A stretch of DNA of 64,000 bases from positions 1,178,001 to 1,242,000 of the forward strand of contig NZ_VFPL01000001.1 of NCBI RefSeq assembly GCF_006716645.1. Direction: 5' to 3'. The notes below the pieces were generated by a model. That model was not told where the DNA came from and searched no databases. It worked only from the letters and a program-made list of their open reading frames with translations. Source of the DNA: Arcticibacter tournemirensis (lineage in GTDB: Bacteria > Bacteroidota > Bacteroidia > Sphingobacteriales > Sphingobacteriaceae). Positions 8,297 to 17,227 of the stretch are shown here, piece by piece. The stretch's first letter is position 1; every line of letters starts with the position of its first letter. A program made the translations under genes and the position numbers.

Positions 8297-8704
8297 TTAT
8301 GAAAGAACCTTCTCTACTACAGCCTTGCCGTTGATAGCTTTAGGGTTATTTTCGATACAGCTTAAGAGCAATTTATTGTACCGCTCTAAAAGGTCTATAT
8401 ATTTGTCTTTCCAGATGCACTGTTCTGACTGTTGTAAAGAGGGCCTTCCCGGGTTCTCGGGCAGCTGTACCGGAGGGACAAAGTCGGTTGTGATTTGCTT
8501 TGGAAATAGTTCAGGGAATTCCTGCGAAAAGTCATAGTTGAGCACTATGCCTATTTTATAGACAATTTCAGCTTTTAAATGCTTCTGATTGAACCAGTTA
8601 TAGACAGATCGTCTGTTAACTTTCGTCAGGCGTGCAAGTTCGCTGATGCTATAACCATTTCGTCTTATTACTCGTTCAATTATTTGTCCATGATGTACAT
8701 TCAT
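8297..8704 (-). CDS. Helix-turn-helix protein coupled to UpxY
   Basis: A 135-residue protein. Residues 8-60 form an HTH resembling Xre/phage-repressor domains: I-I-E-R-V-I-R-R-N-G-Y-S-I-S-E-L-A-R-L-T-K, then a recognition helix with N-R-R-S-V-Y-N-W-F. The C-terminal half is Pro/Gln-rich, then helical, perhaps for oligomerisation. Its ATG overlaps the stop of the upxY-like gene as ATGA (8701-8704), so the two are probably translationally coupled. In Bacteroides capsule loci UpxY is partnered by UpxZ; here a DNA-binding protein occupies that position. Target genes are likely the divergent exopolysaccharide operon, by context only. Confidence 0.75.
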   Translation of the reverse strand: MNVHHGQIIERVIRRNGYSISELARLTKVNRRSVYNWFNQKHLKAEIVYKIGIVLNYDFSQEFPELFPKQITTDFVPPVQLPENPGRPSLQQSEQCIWKDKYIDLLERYNKLLLSCIENNPKAINGKAVVEKVLS

Positions 8705-9303
8705 AAGTGTTCAGCATACTTTAACTTTACTCCGGATTCCCGAAGAGGACTTTCAAAAGATATTTTGTTATTTATTGAGCTTGTTAAAAGTATCTGGTCA
8801 TAATCCAACTTCACTTTCGCTATCAGCGCACAATCAAGTTGTTTTAAAACGATCAGAACAGATTTTCCCTGTATCCCGACAATCTCACCGTGGCAGTCAA
8901 AAAGGATGCCATCTTTGACCTTTATTTTGTCGCCAATATTCAGCGCTCTCATACTAACAGACTCAATATCTGTATGATTATTAACTAGTAATCTTACTCT
9001 TTCTATGTCGTCAACCGGTACAAATGCCGGCTTTCCGCCATAAAAAATAAAATGGCTTACACCCGGCGTTTTAAGCACCTGTAATTGCTCGCGTGCGTTT
9101 GCTCTTACAAAAACATATGAATTAAAAAGAGGAACCTCTACTATTTTCAGCCTGTCTGCCCACTTCCTTTTTGTTTTAATAGTTGGGCAGAAACTCTCAA
9201 TGTTTTGTAGCCTTAGTAGTTGGTCTACTTTTTTTTCATAGTTCGAGCGTGTGTAGACAACCATCCACTCTGATTTCTTTTCAGGTAACGTAATTTTAGA
9301 CAT
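8701..9303 (-). CDS. UpxY-family transcription antiterminator (NusG-like)
   Basis: A 200-residue NusG paralogue. The NGN domain covers residues 10-110 (W-M-V-V-Y-T-R-S-N-Y-E-K-K-V, then P-L-F-N-S-Y-V-F-V and G-V-S-H-F-I-F-Y-G-G). A KOW-like segment follows at about 130-165 (I-G-D-K-I-K-V-K-D-G, then H-G-E-I-V-G-I-Q-G). UpxY/RfaH-like proteins bind RNA polymerase and stop premature termination in the long leaders of polysaccharide operons. The ATG at 9301-9303 was chosen over upstream in-frame starts because the NGN core begins about 10 residues later. Unlike most UpxY genes, which are first in their capsule operon, this one is divergent from it. It is coupled to the HTH gene by ATGA overlap. 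Confidence 0.88.
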   Translation of the reverse strand: MSKITLPEKKSEWMVVYTRSNYEKKVDQLLRLQNIESFCPTIKTKRKWADRLKIVEVPLFNSYVFVRANAREQLQVLKTPGVSHFIFYGGKPAFVPVDDIERVRLLVNNHTDIESVSMRALNIGDKIKVKDGILFDCHGEIVGIQGKSVLIVLKQLDCALIAKVKLDYDQILLTSSINNKISFESPLRESGVKLKYAEHL

Positions 9304-9486
9304 AGAGAGCGTAATTATTTGTATATCGAAATTAGAAAATATTATACCAGATTCAATCCTATGTGTGATTATGTATAATACAATGTAAAAAAGTGGGAAA
9401 TTGGCCGGTGATATGTGAAATTCAGGGATATGTTTCACTTTAAAGAGGGAGTATTCTTCTGATTATATTTTATGAAAGCTCCTGTA

Positions 9487-9515
9487 TTGACAGCGTTCTA
9501 GATTGTTTTACTTTC
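9487..9515 (+). promoter_or_regulatory. Candidate promoter of the exopolysaccharide operon
   Basis: TTG at 9487-9489, a 19-bp spacer, then TACTTTC at 9509-9515. This fits the Bacteroidota spacing with a single mismatch to TAnnTTTG. No better match was found in the leader region. Confidence 0.38.
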
Positions 9516-9619
9516 AATCTTTTAGAAACGGGAGTCTTCCCAGTATTTCACACTACTTCACAATTTGCGTCCCAACCATTCCAGACCCTTTTCTATATGT
9601 GTTTCTACCAGTACTTTAG

Positions 9620-9654
9620 CAAAAAATCTCTGCTGAAAGGCATAGCTTTTTTTG
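9620..9654 (+). terminator. Weak attenuator-like hairpin in the operon leader
   Basis: A CAAAAAA arm (9620-9626) can pair with TTTTTTG (9648-9654), enclosing an inner GCT/AGC stem (9632-9634 with 9644-9646), and ends in seven T. The stem is weak, so this is a candidate pause or termination site for UpxY control, not a clear terminator. Confidence 0.25.
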
Positions 9655-9763
9655 GGGGTACTTAAAATACATATAGATCATTCTCCTGATTTTATTTGGA
9701 AGATAGCTGCTGTAAGTGGAGTGGCGAAGCTCTTTCCTGTCTCGTAATATTAACTAAAACGGT

Positions 9764-10501
9764 ATGAATACAACCAAGCATTTTTCTCTTCTGGTTTTTG
9801 TTGCAGCAATCTTGACATTCAATTCCTGTAGCTCGTATAAAAATATTCCTTACTTTCAGAATGTTAACCGATCTGTCCTTACGAGAGAAGATATTCAGAA
9901 CTTTTCACCTCTTACTATTCAACCTTCAGATATTCTGGGAATAAGTGTAAGCAGTCTGAATCCTCAGGCCTGGAGTGATTCGAGCTACAGGGCAACCGGA
10001 TACCTTGTCGATCAGCAAGGCGAAATTAAACTTCCTCTTATAGGAAAAGTAAAAGTGTCAGGGCTTACCACCCCAGTGGTAGGAGAGCAGATCCAGAAGA
10101 GGCTTCTCTCTTATTTAAAAGAGCCGTCAGTTAATGTAAGGGTGCTTAATTTCAAAATATCAGTGATTGGGGATGTTGCAAGACCGGATGTATATAAAAT
10201 CCCAAGTGAGCGTATCACTATAACAGAGGCGCTAAGTATGGCAGGCGACCTCAACATTACCGCCAAAAGGAACAACCTGTTACTAGTGCGTGAAACTGAT
10301 GGAAAACGCGAATATATTACTCTTGATCTAACCTCTGCCAGTGTTTTCCATTCTCCTTATTATTATCTGAGAAACAACGACATGATTTATGTTGAACCTG
10401 ATAAATCCAAATATGCTTCAGTCGATGGTAGTTATCGGACTTTAAGTCTGCTTTTATCGGCAGCTTCCATCATCACAGTTATCCTTACTTCTGTTTTGTA
10501 A
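9764..10501 (+). CDS. Polysaccharide export lipoprotein (Wza/BexD-like)
   Basis: A 245-residue outer-membrane exporter of the Poly_export/SLBB family. A lipoprotein signal ends F-N-S-C22. The N-terminal polysaccharide-export domain (about residues 45-125: L-T-I-Q-P-S-D-I-L-G-I-S-V, then G-Y-L-V-D-Q-Q-G-E-I-K-L-P-L-I-G) is followed by an SLBB domain (about 130-210: V-I-G-D-V-A-R-P-D-V-Y-K-I-P). A C-terminal hydrophobic helix (about 225-245) may cross the outer membrane as in Wza. It is shorter than E. coli Wza (379), as is usual in Bacteroidota. It opens the operon and is 11 bp from the Wzc-like kinase gene. Confidence 0.92.
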   Translation: MNTTKHFSLLVFVAAILTFNSCSSYKNIPYFQNVNRSVLTREDIQNFSPLTIQPSDILGISVSSLNPQAWSDSSYRATGYLVDQQGEIKLPLIGKVKVSGLTTPVVGEQIQKRLLSYLKEPSVNVRVLNFKISVIGDVARPDVYKIPSERITITEALSMAGDLNITAKRNNLLLVRETDGKREYITLDLTSASVFHSPYYYLRNNDMIYVEPDKSKYASVDGSYRTLSLLLSAASIITVILTSVL

Positions 10502-10512
10502 ATACATCAGCT

Positions 10513-12873
10513 ATGAACAATAATAATCAACTCATCTTCAGGCCCTTCGTTGATGATAGTAAAGAAAGTCACAAAGATCTAAGGGAAATTTTCAATAAAT
10601 ATCTTTACCATTGGCCTCTTTTTCTTCTCAGCATGTTGTTGTGTTTAACACTTGCCTATTTTTATTTGAAGCAAATAAAGCCTGTATATCACATTAAGGC
10701 CAAATTGTCTATAAAAGACGAAAAGAATAAGACTGCTTCTACTAAAGCAGCGGCCCTAGAGGAACTAAATATATCAAGTGCTCCAAAGCTAGTAGAAAGC
10801 GAAATGGAGATACTGAAATCAAGGCCGCTGATCAGGCAAGTGGTCACTCAATTGCAGTTATGGGCTACGTATACAGAACCTGCAAACGCAGAGGATCTCT
10901 ATTCTAAAACTCCCGTACGCTTCAAACTACTCGAAACTGCTGCACCTCTAAAAGAGACGTCGCTTGATATCACGATCAATAGTGCAAACAGATTTTCTTT
11001 ATCTGGCCCGGATGGCAAAACGCTTGACGCATCATTTAAAAATACGTTAACCAGTAGTTTCGGAAGATGGAAGCTAGAACCAACTTCTGATGTGAAGAAC
11101 TATATTGGTAAGACTATAAGGATTAGCTTGCAAAATCCTGAGGCCCTTATTACACAATATCAATATAAAATAAATACTGTATTGAACAAAACGGCACCTA
11201 TTGTGGAACTTAAAATAGATGACTTAGTTCCCGAACGAGGTAAGGATGTTTTAAATAGTTTAATCGCTGCTTATAAAACATTCAATATTGCTGATAAGAA
11301 TAAAGAAACTGAAAGCACTTTGAAGTTTATCAATGAAAGACTGACGTCGCTTACCGGGGAATTAACTGATGTGGAGAAGGATGTTGAAGGCTATAAAAGT
11401 AGTATAGGGCTTACTGATATCTCATCACAATCTCAATTTTACCTTGATAACGTTCAGTCTAACGACGGACGGTTGAATGAAGTGAATGTTCAACTTAATG
11501 TTATAGAAGGGGTTGAGAGATATGTTAACTCTGCCGCTAACTCAGGGAATGCACCTGCTACAATTGGTATTACTGATCCGAATCTGATTAGCTTAGTAGA
11601 GCAATTAACCAAACTACAGTTACAACGTGATAAATTACTGGCCATCACGCCTGAAAATAATCCCATCTTCATTCCTCTGAACCGGCAAATTAAAAGTACC
11701 AAAGAAACTATAAAACAAACAATCGGCGGAATTAAATCGTCCTTGCTTGCCACCCGCCAGCAATTGCAGTTATTTAATTCGCGCTTTGAAAGTTCGATTA
11801 AGAATATACCGGGACAAGAGAGGAAATATGTAAGTATAAAGCGTCAACAAGGTATAAAAGAGAACCTTTACGTCTATCTTTTGCAAAAACGTGAAGAAGT
11901 AGCACTTAGTTATGCATCGACACTCACTGATGCGCATACCGTCGAAGAAGCATATTATGAAGAGCCCCAAAGCAGGAAAGAATACCCACTCACAGTTGCT
12001 TTATTATTAGGGTTTTTGCTCCCGGTTGGACTTATTGCGGGAAGAGATGCTCTAAGAAATCGTATCCTTACCAGAAAAGAGATCGAAACTGCTACTTCAG
12101 CACCTATTATATGTGAGTTGGTTCAGGAAGAAAGTAAAACGGCAATCGTGGTTCTAAACCGTGATAATTATGCTATAGGAGAGCAGTTCCGAGCTCTGCG
12201 GACAAATCTTCTGCATGTATACAATCGAAAAGAAAAAGGTAAAGTAATATTATTTACATCCAGTATTTCGGGTGAGGGGAAGAGTTTTGTCACCAGTAAT
12301 ATCGGAGCTTCTCTGGCTATTTCAGGCAGAAAAACAGTGGTGCTGGAATTAGATTTACGAAGGCCAAAAATCTCAAAAATTTTTAAAATGGATACCGCGG
12401 GTCCTGGGCTTAGCGAGCTATTAAACGGTGATGCCGAAAAGGAAGACGTAATTCAGCCATCAGGTATTCACCCCAATCTCTTTGTAATGGGTTCTGGTAG
12501 TATTCCTGATAATCCTGCCGAACTACTCGAAAGTGAAGAAATGGAGTCGCTCATTAACGAACTGCGCTTCGAGTATGATAATATTCTGATTGATTCGCCG
12601 CCCTTAAGACTAGTAACAGATGCAATGATTCTGGCTAAAATGAGTGATATCACTCTATATCTGATAAGACAGGGATATACAGGGAAACCGGAGTTGAAAT
12701 TTATTAAACAAATGCAAGAAGAAAAGAAGCTTCCCAATCTCAACCTTGTTTTCAACGGAATTCAAAGAGGTAAATATGGTTATGGATACAATTATGATTA
12801 TTCGTATTACAATGAAAAGGATAGGAAGAGTGTGGTAAAGGACTATATAAAGGACTTTTTTAAAAGATTTTAG
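10513..12873 (+). CDS. Wzc-like polysaccharide co-polymerase / tyrosine autokinase
   Basis: A 786-residue inner-membrane protein. It has a Wzz domain with TM1 near residues 35-53, a long periplasmic coiled-coil region (about 240-470) with a GNVR-like segment, TM2 near 490-510, and a cytoplasmic BY-kinase domain. Walker A is S-S-I-S-G-E-G-K-S (about 580-590), Walker A' V-L-E-L-D-L-R-R-P (about 610), and Walker B I-L-I-D-S-P-P (about 690). The tail at about 754-772 is a tyrosine cluster (Y-G-Y-G-Y-N-Y-D-Y-S-Y-Y), the expected autophosphorylation site. It controls chain length and export with the preceding Wza-like protein; the phosphatase at 6764 is the likely antagonist. Confidence 0.94.
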   Translation: MNNNNQLIFRPFVDDSKESHKDLREIFNKYLYHWPLFLLSMLLCLTLAYFYLKQIKPVYHIKAKLSIKDEKNKTASTKAAALEELNISSAPKLVESEMEILKSRPLIRQVVTQLQLWATYTEPANAEDLYSKTPVRFKLLETAAPLKETSLDITINSANRFSLSGPDGKTLDASFKNTLTSSFGRWKLEPTSDVKNYIGKTIRISLQNPEALITQYQYKINTVLNKTAPIVELKIDDLVPERGKDVLNSLIAAYKTFNIADKNKETESTLKFINERLTSLTGELTDVEKDVEGYKSSIGLTDISSQSQFYLDNVQSNDGRLNEVNVQLNVIEGVERYVNSAANSGNAPATIGITDPNLISLVEQLTKLQLQRDKLLAITPENNPIFIPLNRQIKSTKETIKQTIGGIKSSLLATRQQLQLFNSRFESSIKNIPGQERKYVSIKRQQGIKENLYVYLLQKREEVALSYASTLTDAHTVEEAYYEEPQSRKEYPLTVALLLGFLLPVGLIAGRDALRNRILTRKEIETATSAPIICELVQEESKTAIVVLNRDNYAIGEQFRALRTNLLHVYNRKEKGKVILFTSSISGEGKSFVTSNIGASLAISGRKTVVLELDLRRPKISKIFKMDTAGPGLSELLNGDAEKEDVIQPSGIHPNLFVMGSGSIPDNPAELLESEEMESLINELRFEYDNILIDSPPLRLVTDAMILAKMSDITLYLIRQGYTGKPELKFIKQMQEEKKLPNLNLVFNGIQRGKYGYGYNYDYSYYNEKDRKSVVKDYIKDFFKRF

Positions 12874-12923
12874 TGAACGATGTGCATTGCCTGCAGTAAT
12901 AACAATAAAGTAGACTTTAAGTA

Positions 12924-14231
12924 ATGATTAAAAAAGCGGCTTTAGCTTTAGATTATCCGTACGAACGTTTAATAAAACTATCAGGACTTGTAGGTGCTTT
13001 TTTGCTCGGACAGGGAACGTTACAGCTTATACAGGTTATTAGCGGGTTTTTACTTTTCAGGTGGCTATCTATCGAAGAGTATGCAGAATATAGTATGGCT
13101 TTTGCATTTCAGTGTACGGCTCACGTATTAGTTGAATTCGGCTTTTCGGGAACCATAGTTGCCCTTGTGGGAAATCGTGTTTATGATAAAAAAGTAATAG
13201 GCGATTATATTAAGGCTGGACAATTTTACAGGCACCGGCTCTTTTTAGCCATCAGCGTCTTTTGTGCTATCATTTTTCCCTTACTGACGTTAAAACATCA
13301 CTTTTCTGTCTTTACAACTATTATGCTTCTGGTATCTATAATTACCAACCTTTATTTTACCGGTTGGTCATCTTATTATACCCCTCCATTGAAAATGCAT
13401 AAAAAGGTGTCAACGCTATACCAAATTCAAGTTAAAAGCGGTGCACTCCGGCTGGTTGTACTCTATATTATGTATTTAGTATCGGCCCTGAATTCCTGGA
13501 TCGCAGCGCTCTTAGGAAGCATGCAAACGCTAATGAACGGGTACCTGATCAAAAAGAGTGCATCTGATTATGTACAGGTTCCTAAGACTGTGAATCCCCA
13601 GGCTCGTCGTGAAATGATGTCGCTGCTGAAACCAGTGATGCCAGGAATCGTTTTTAATGCTTTTCAGAGCCAGATTATGGTATTTATCCTGTCGGTTTTT
13701 GGTGCGACAAATAATATCGCAGAAATGGGAGCTCTAAGTAAAATCGGCCAGTTATACATGGTTTTGAGTATGGCGGGGGGCATTTTAATAGCGCCCCATA
13801 TCGCACGGGTGCCTGCATCGGGCTTGCTAAGGAAATATCTGTTTATAGCTGGGACAACAATATTCTTATGTTCAGTTATTGTATTTGCAGCATATATCTT
13901 TCCGGAGCCTTTGTTGTGGTTGTTAGGCAGTAAATATGACCACCTGAGAAATGAGCTGGTTGCCTTGCTGATTTGCGCCGGGATAGGCGTGGTAAACGGT
14001 ATTATTTGGGAAATGAACGAAGCCAGGAAATGGATATATGCATGGGATCCTTTGTTGGTAATATTTGGTACAATATCGATCCAGGTGGCTTGTGTATTTC
14101 TTTTAGATCTGAGTAGTCTGCATAATGTGATAGTAATGTCTGTGATCTCCAATCTGTTTGTCCTAGCTGTCAAGTTCTCTGCATCATTCCAGGGATTCAG
14201 ACCCGCTTTAAAAAGGAATAGTTTCAAATAA
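12924..14231 (+). CDS. Wzx-like polysaccharide flippase (MOP superfamily)
   Basis: A 435-residue protein with about 12 hydrophobic segments and an N-terminal L-L-Q-G-type stretch (F-L-L-G-Q-G-T-L-Q-L-I-Q-V) typical of polysaccharide-biosynthesis/MATE-like flippases. It is expected to flip undecaprenyl-linked repeat units across the inner membrane. Family length is about 420-480. It follows the Wzc-like gene by 50 bp and precedes a glycosyltransferase by 14 bp. Sequence divergence in this family prevents predicting the transported glycan. No other flippase is present in the locus, which supports the assignment. Confidence 0.8.
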   Translation: MIKKAALALDYPYERLIKLSGLVGAFLLGQGTLQLIQVISGFLLFRWLSIEEYAEYSMAFAFQCTAHVLVEFGFSGTIVALVGNRVYDKKVIGDYIKAGQFYRHRLFLAISVFCAIIFPLLTLKHHFSVFTTIMLLVSIITNLYFTGWSSYYTPPLKMHKKVSTLYQIQVKSGALRLVVLYIMYLVSALNSWIAALLGSMQTLMNGYLIKKSASDYVQVPKTVNPQARREMMSLLKPVMPGIVFNAFQSQIMVFILSVFGATNNIAEMGALSKIGQLYMVLSMAGGILIAPHIARVPASGLLRKYLFIAGTTIFLCSVIVFAAYIFPEPLLWLLGSKYDHLRNELVALLICAGIGVVNGIIWEMNEARKWIYAWDPLLVIFGTISIQVACVFLLDLSSLHNVIVMSVISNLFVLAVKFSASFQGFRPALKRNSFK

Positions 14232-14245
14232 ATCCTACCACTACA

Positions 14246-15256
14246 GTGACAACTAAAGTATCTATTGTTATCCCTGCTTACAAGCGGCCCAAACAACTTG
14301 CAGAAGCAGTTAATTCATGTATTGCTCAAACTCTGTTACCTTATGAGATTATAATAGGTGATGATTCGCCTGACTCTCAGGCGGAGACAGAGGTGGAAAG
14401 AATAAGAAGTCATACAGATATTGCTATTAAGTATGTTCGCAATTCCCCATCGCTCGGACAAGCTGGTAATGTAAATATGTTATTTGACTCAGCCTCCGGA
14501 GAAAGAGTGCTTCTTCTTCACGATGATGATATGCTCTTGCCTAATGCTCTGGAGGTTCTCTGCAATTGTTTTACAAATAACCCGCAAATAAGTGTGGCTT
14601 ATGGTAAACAGTTTATTATGACCGGTGATGGAACCGTGTCTATAAAACGCTCTGAAGGTTATAACAAGTCATTTTACCGGACTAAAGAATACGAGGGTTC
14701 TAAATTAACATCGTTGGAAGCCGGCATGGTACAGCAATTTCCTAACAACGCCTACCTGATAGAGACTGCTTTAGCGAAAAAGGTTAAATACAGGGATATT
14801 GGAGATGCATGTGACTTCGATTTCGGATTGAGAGTAAGTCAGAGCGGCGCGAAAATTCACTTTACCGATACATACACATCTAAATACCGGATTTCTGAAG
14901 AGTCGGTATCGATGAGATCCATGAATGATGCTGCACTTAAAGCGTACTTTATGGTAAAAGATATAGCTGTGCATGGTGAATCGTTGAATTTGAGAAATAA
15001 ATGGCTTCAGGACCGATCGGGAGTTGCAGTTGGCCAGGCGATCGCAAATAGAAAGATTAAAAGTGCGGTCATGATCTTTTTTAGTCGCTATCATTTTCGC
15101 AAAGTATTCACACCCGGGGGGATGAAAAGGTTACTGTTGATCATGATTCACCTTTGTTCGATAAAAGTTCTTTATGGTTTTTTACTTCTGTTAAGAACGA
15201 AGCCTCCTTTTTATTATCAGCGTCCCCAGGAAAGTGTCGTTGAGAAGAAGATTTAA
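14246..15256 (+). CDS. Family 2 glycosyltransferase
   Basis: A 336-residue GT-A enzyme starting at a GTG (14246). The nucleotide-binding beginning is V-S-I-V-I-P-A-Y-K-R-P-K-Q-L, followed by E-I-I-I-G-D-D-S-P-D and the metal-binding D-D-D (L-L-L-H-D-D-D-M) near residues 92-94. The C-terminal third carries amphipathic helices ending in hydrophobic segments, suggesting membrane association. It adds a sugar to the lipid-linked repeat unit; donor and acceptor are unknown. It is 14 bp after the flippase gene. The GTG start is accepted because the GT-A core begins at residue 4. Confidence 0.87.
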   Translation: MTTKVSIVIPAYKRPKQLAEAVNSCIAQTLLPYEIIIGDDSPDSQAETEVERIRSHTDIAIKYVRNSPSLGQAGNVNMLFDSASGERVLLLHDDDMLLPNALEVLCNCFTNNPQISVAYGKQFIMTGDGTVSIKRSEGYNKSFYRTKEYEGSKLTSLEAGMVQQFPNNAYLIETALAKKVKYRDIGDACDFDFGLRVSQSGAKIHFTDTYTSKYRISEESVSMRSMNDAALKAYFMVKDIAVHGESLNLRNKWLQDRSGVAVGQAIANRKIKSAVMIFFSRYHFRKVFTPGGMKRLLLIMIHLCSIKVLYGFLLLLRTKPPFYYQRPQESVVEKKI

Positions 15257-15284
15257 TTCCCTGTGCTAATATAAATTTCGCAAT

Positions 15285-16151
15285 ATGATAGTAAGCTGCA
15301 TAACAGATCGCATGGGAAACCAGCTATTTCAATACGCAGCGGCAAAAGCTCTTGCCGTACGTAATAAGGAGGTTGTTAAAATTGATAGAAGATACTATTC
15401 ACACAATATACCGACCGGCTTTTCATATGAACTGGATGCCTTTTGTATTCCCCAGTATTTTGTGACCGATGAGGAAATAGCGAGGTATACCTGGCCTAAC
15501 GATTCATTGTGGTACAGAGCTATAAGAAAAGTATATCCGAAGTATTGTTATTTTGAAAAGTCGTTTGAATATGATAAAGGTTTTAACACGTTAGGTAGTA
15601 AGGTGTATTTAAGAGGATTCTGGCAAAGCTATAAGTATTTCGAAGATATTGAAGACCTTATCAGGAATGAATTCAGCTTTAAAGAACAAGTAAATACTTG
15701 GGACGACCATTTTGCGAAGCAGATCAAGGAATCTGAATCTGTTTGCATCAGCATAAGACGTGGCGACCATATCACCAATCCTAAAATTGCAAGGATCTTT
15801 GGTAAGTGTGATAAAGTTTATTATGATAATGCTCTCCGTATAATTGAGCAAAAACACAAAAATTTAACCCTGTTTGTTTTTTCCGATGATATAGATTGGT
15901 GTTCAGAAAATCTGAAGTTCAAACATCCTACAGTTTTTGTAAAGCACTCTTTCGATACACCACGTTACGACTATTACCTGCAATTGATGAGCATGTGCAG
16001 GCACTTTGTAATCCCGGTGAGCACTTTTCCGTGGTGGGGAGCATGGTTGAGCACGAATAAGGACAAAATTGTAATAGCCCCTAAAACATGGTTTAATGAT
16101 CCAGCTATAAATACGCAGGATTTGTGTCCTCCCGACTGGATAAGGATCTGA
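15285..16151 (+). CDS. GT11 alpha-1,2-fucosyltransferase-like protein
   Basis: A 288-residue protein with the GT11 opening D-R-M-G-N-Q-L-F-Q-Y-A-A-A-K-A-L (about residues 8-23). The donor-binding motif appears as S-I-R-R-G-D-H (about 157-163), matching H/S-x-R-R-G-D of alpha-1,2- and alpha-1,6-fucosyltransferases. Near the C-terminus F-P-W-W-G-A-W-L matches the third conserved block. The enzyme transfers L-fucose from GDP-fucose. A gmd gene lies at 34495, but no GDP-fucose synthase was found in the window. Linkage specificity is inferred from the family only. Confidence 0.88.
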   Translation: MIVSCITDRMGNQLFQYAAAKALAVRNKEVVKIDRRYYSHNIPTGFSYELDAFCIPQYFVTDEEIARYTWPNDSLWYRAIRKVYPKYCYFEKSFEYDKGFNTLGSKVYLRGFWQSYKYFEDIEDLIRNEFSFKEQVNTWDDHFAKQIKESESVCISIRRGDHITNPKIARIFGKCDKVYYDNALRIIEQKHKNLTLFVFSDDIDWCSENLKFKHPTVFVKHSFDTPRYDYYLQLMSMCRHFVIPVSTFPWWGAWLSTNKDKIVIAPKTWFNDPAINTQDLCPPDWIRI

Positions 16152-16192
16152 TTGACTCTCTTATTAACTCACATTTAAACTAATTTACTATT

Positions 16193-17173
16193 ATGTCAAG
16201 ATCGTTTACGGGACAATTAGCCGTTATTATTAACTCCTATAACAGAATGTCTTTATTGAAAGAGGCACTGCCCGCTATTGAGAAGACATTACTAAACACC
16301 CCTGTTCAGTCTTATGTAGTAGTTTTTGAGGCTGGCTCGACAGATGGCAGCCGCCAGTTTATAGAAACGTACGCAAAGGGCTCTGCGGTAAAGATCCTTT
16401 GCATTTCGCCGCCCCCGCATCTGCCTGGTACATTTAGTGATGGCTGCAATTATGCTATAGAGTATGCAGCTGGCGCTATAAGTAATCTGAAATGGTGCTT
16501 CCTTTATGAAACTGATAATTATATTTCTAATCACAGCGCTTTGTCATCTGCGCTTGCGATCATAGATGAGAACGAATCTATGGGAGCAATAGGTTTTACC
16601 GTAGAGAAATTGGATGGCAGCAAGGCAGGGTATGGACAAAAATTTCCAAGTGTGATTTCTTTTCTGTTAGGACAGCAACTTACTCAGATGCTGAAATTAC
16701 AAGAACCCCGCCCGCTATGGGTAAAGGAACAGGATCATAGATGGACCTATTGTGATATTGTATACACAAGTCCTTTATTGGTCCGCTATGATGCATGGAA
16801 GAAGGTGAACGGAATGGATAGTATTAATTTCCCTTTTTCTGACTCGGACAACGATTGGTGCTGGAGATTATTAAAAAGCGGATGGAAATGTGCGGTACTT
16901 GATGTTCAAGGAGTGGTACACGATAATCGGACCTTAACGTCATCCTGGTCATCAAAAAGAACGCTTGACTTCCATCAGGCACGCTACAGGTTATTGAAAA
17001 AGCATAAGGGAGATATTATTTTTCTCATAAAACCATTGCTTGCACTACGTCATCTTTCCGAGCTAGCCATACTGGCTCTGGGTATGATGGCCGGAAGGAA
17101 GAAAAAGGAAAACTTAACTGCTCGCCTTTCTTTGATAAAAAGAGTCATGATGAATTACTCCCATATATCATAA
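16193..17173 (+). CDS. Family 2 glycosyltransferase
   Basis: A 326-residue GT-A-like protein. It opens L-A-V-I-I-N-S-Y-N-R-M-S-L-L and has an E-A-G-S-T-D-G-S-R motif near residue 45, then E-T-D-N in place of the usual DxD (about 106-109). The acceptor side contains F-S-D-S-D-N-D-W-C-W-R, as in rhamnosyltransferase-like GT2 enzymes. It is expected to extend the repeat unit at the cytoplasmic face; sugar specificity is unknown. It is spaced 41 bp after the GT11 gene and 54 bp before the next transferase. The replacement of the classic DxD makes the exact subfamily uncertain. Confidence 0.83.
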   Translation: MSRSFTGQLAVIINSYNRMSLLKEALPAIEKTLLNTPVQSYVVVFEAGSTDGSRQFIETYAKGSAVKILCISPPPHLPGTFSDGCNYAIEYAAGAISNLKWCFLYETDNYISNHSALSSALAIIDENESMGAIGFTVEKLDGSKAGYGQKFPSVISFLLGQQLTQMLKLQEPRPLWVKEQDHRWTYCDIVYTSPLLVRYDAWKKVNGMDSINFPFSDSDNDWCWRLLKSGWKCAVLDVQGVVHDNRTLTSSWSSKRTLDFHQARYRLLKKHKGDIIFLIKPLLALRHLSELAILALGMMAGRKKKENLTARLSLIKRVMMNYSHIS

Positions 17174-17227
17174 GCTAAATATTTATTAGAAAAGCATCGT
17201 ATCAGCCGAGTAATATCAAAAGGTGGA

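Larger units (their letters stand above)
9304..9763. other. Divergent control region and leader of the exopolysaccharide operon
   Basis: 460 bp without a gene between the upxY-like gene and the wza-like gene. It holds a promoter candidate at 9487-9515 and a weak terminator-like element at 9620-9654, giving an untranslated leader of about 245 nt. Such a leader is where UpxY-type factors act. I see no JUMPstart/ops element of the enterobacterial kind. Confidence 0.5.

Noticed and set aside
9304-9763. JUMPstart/ops element
   Set aside because: No match to the ops consensus, although an UpxY-like gene is adjacent.
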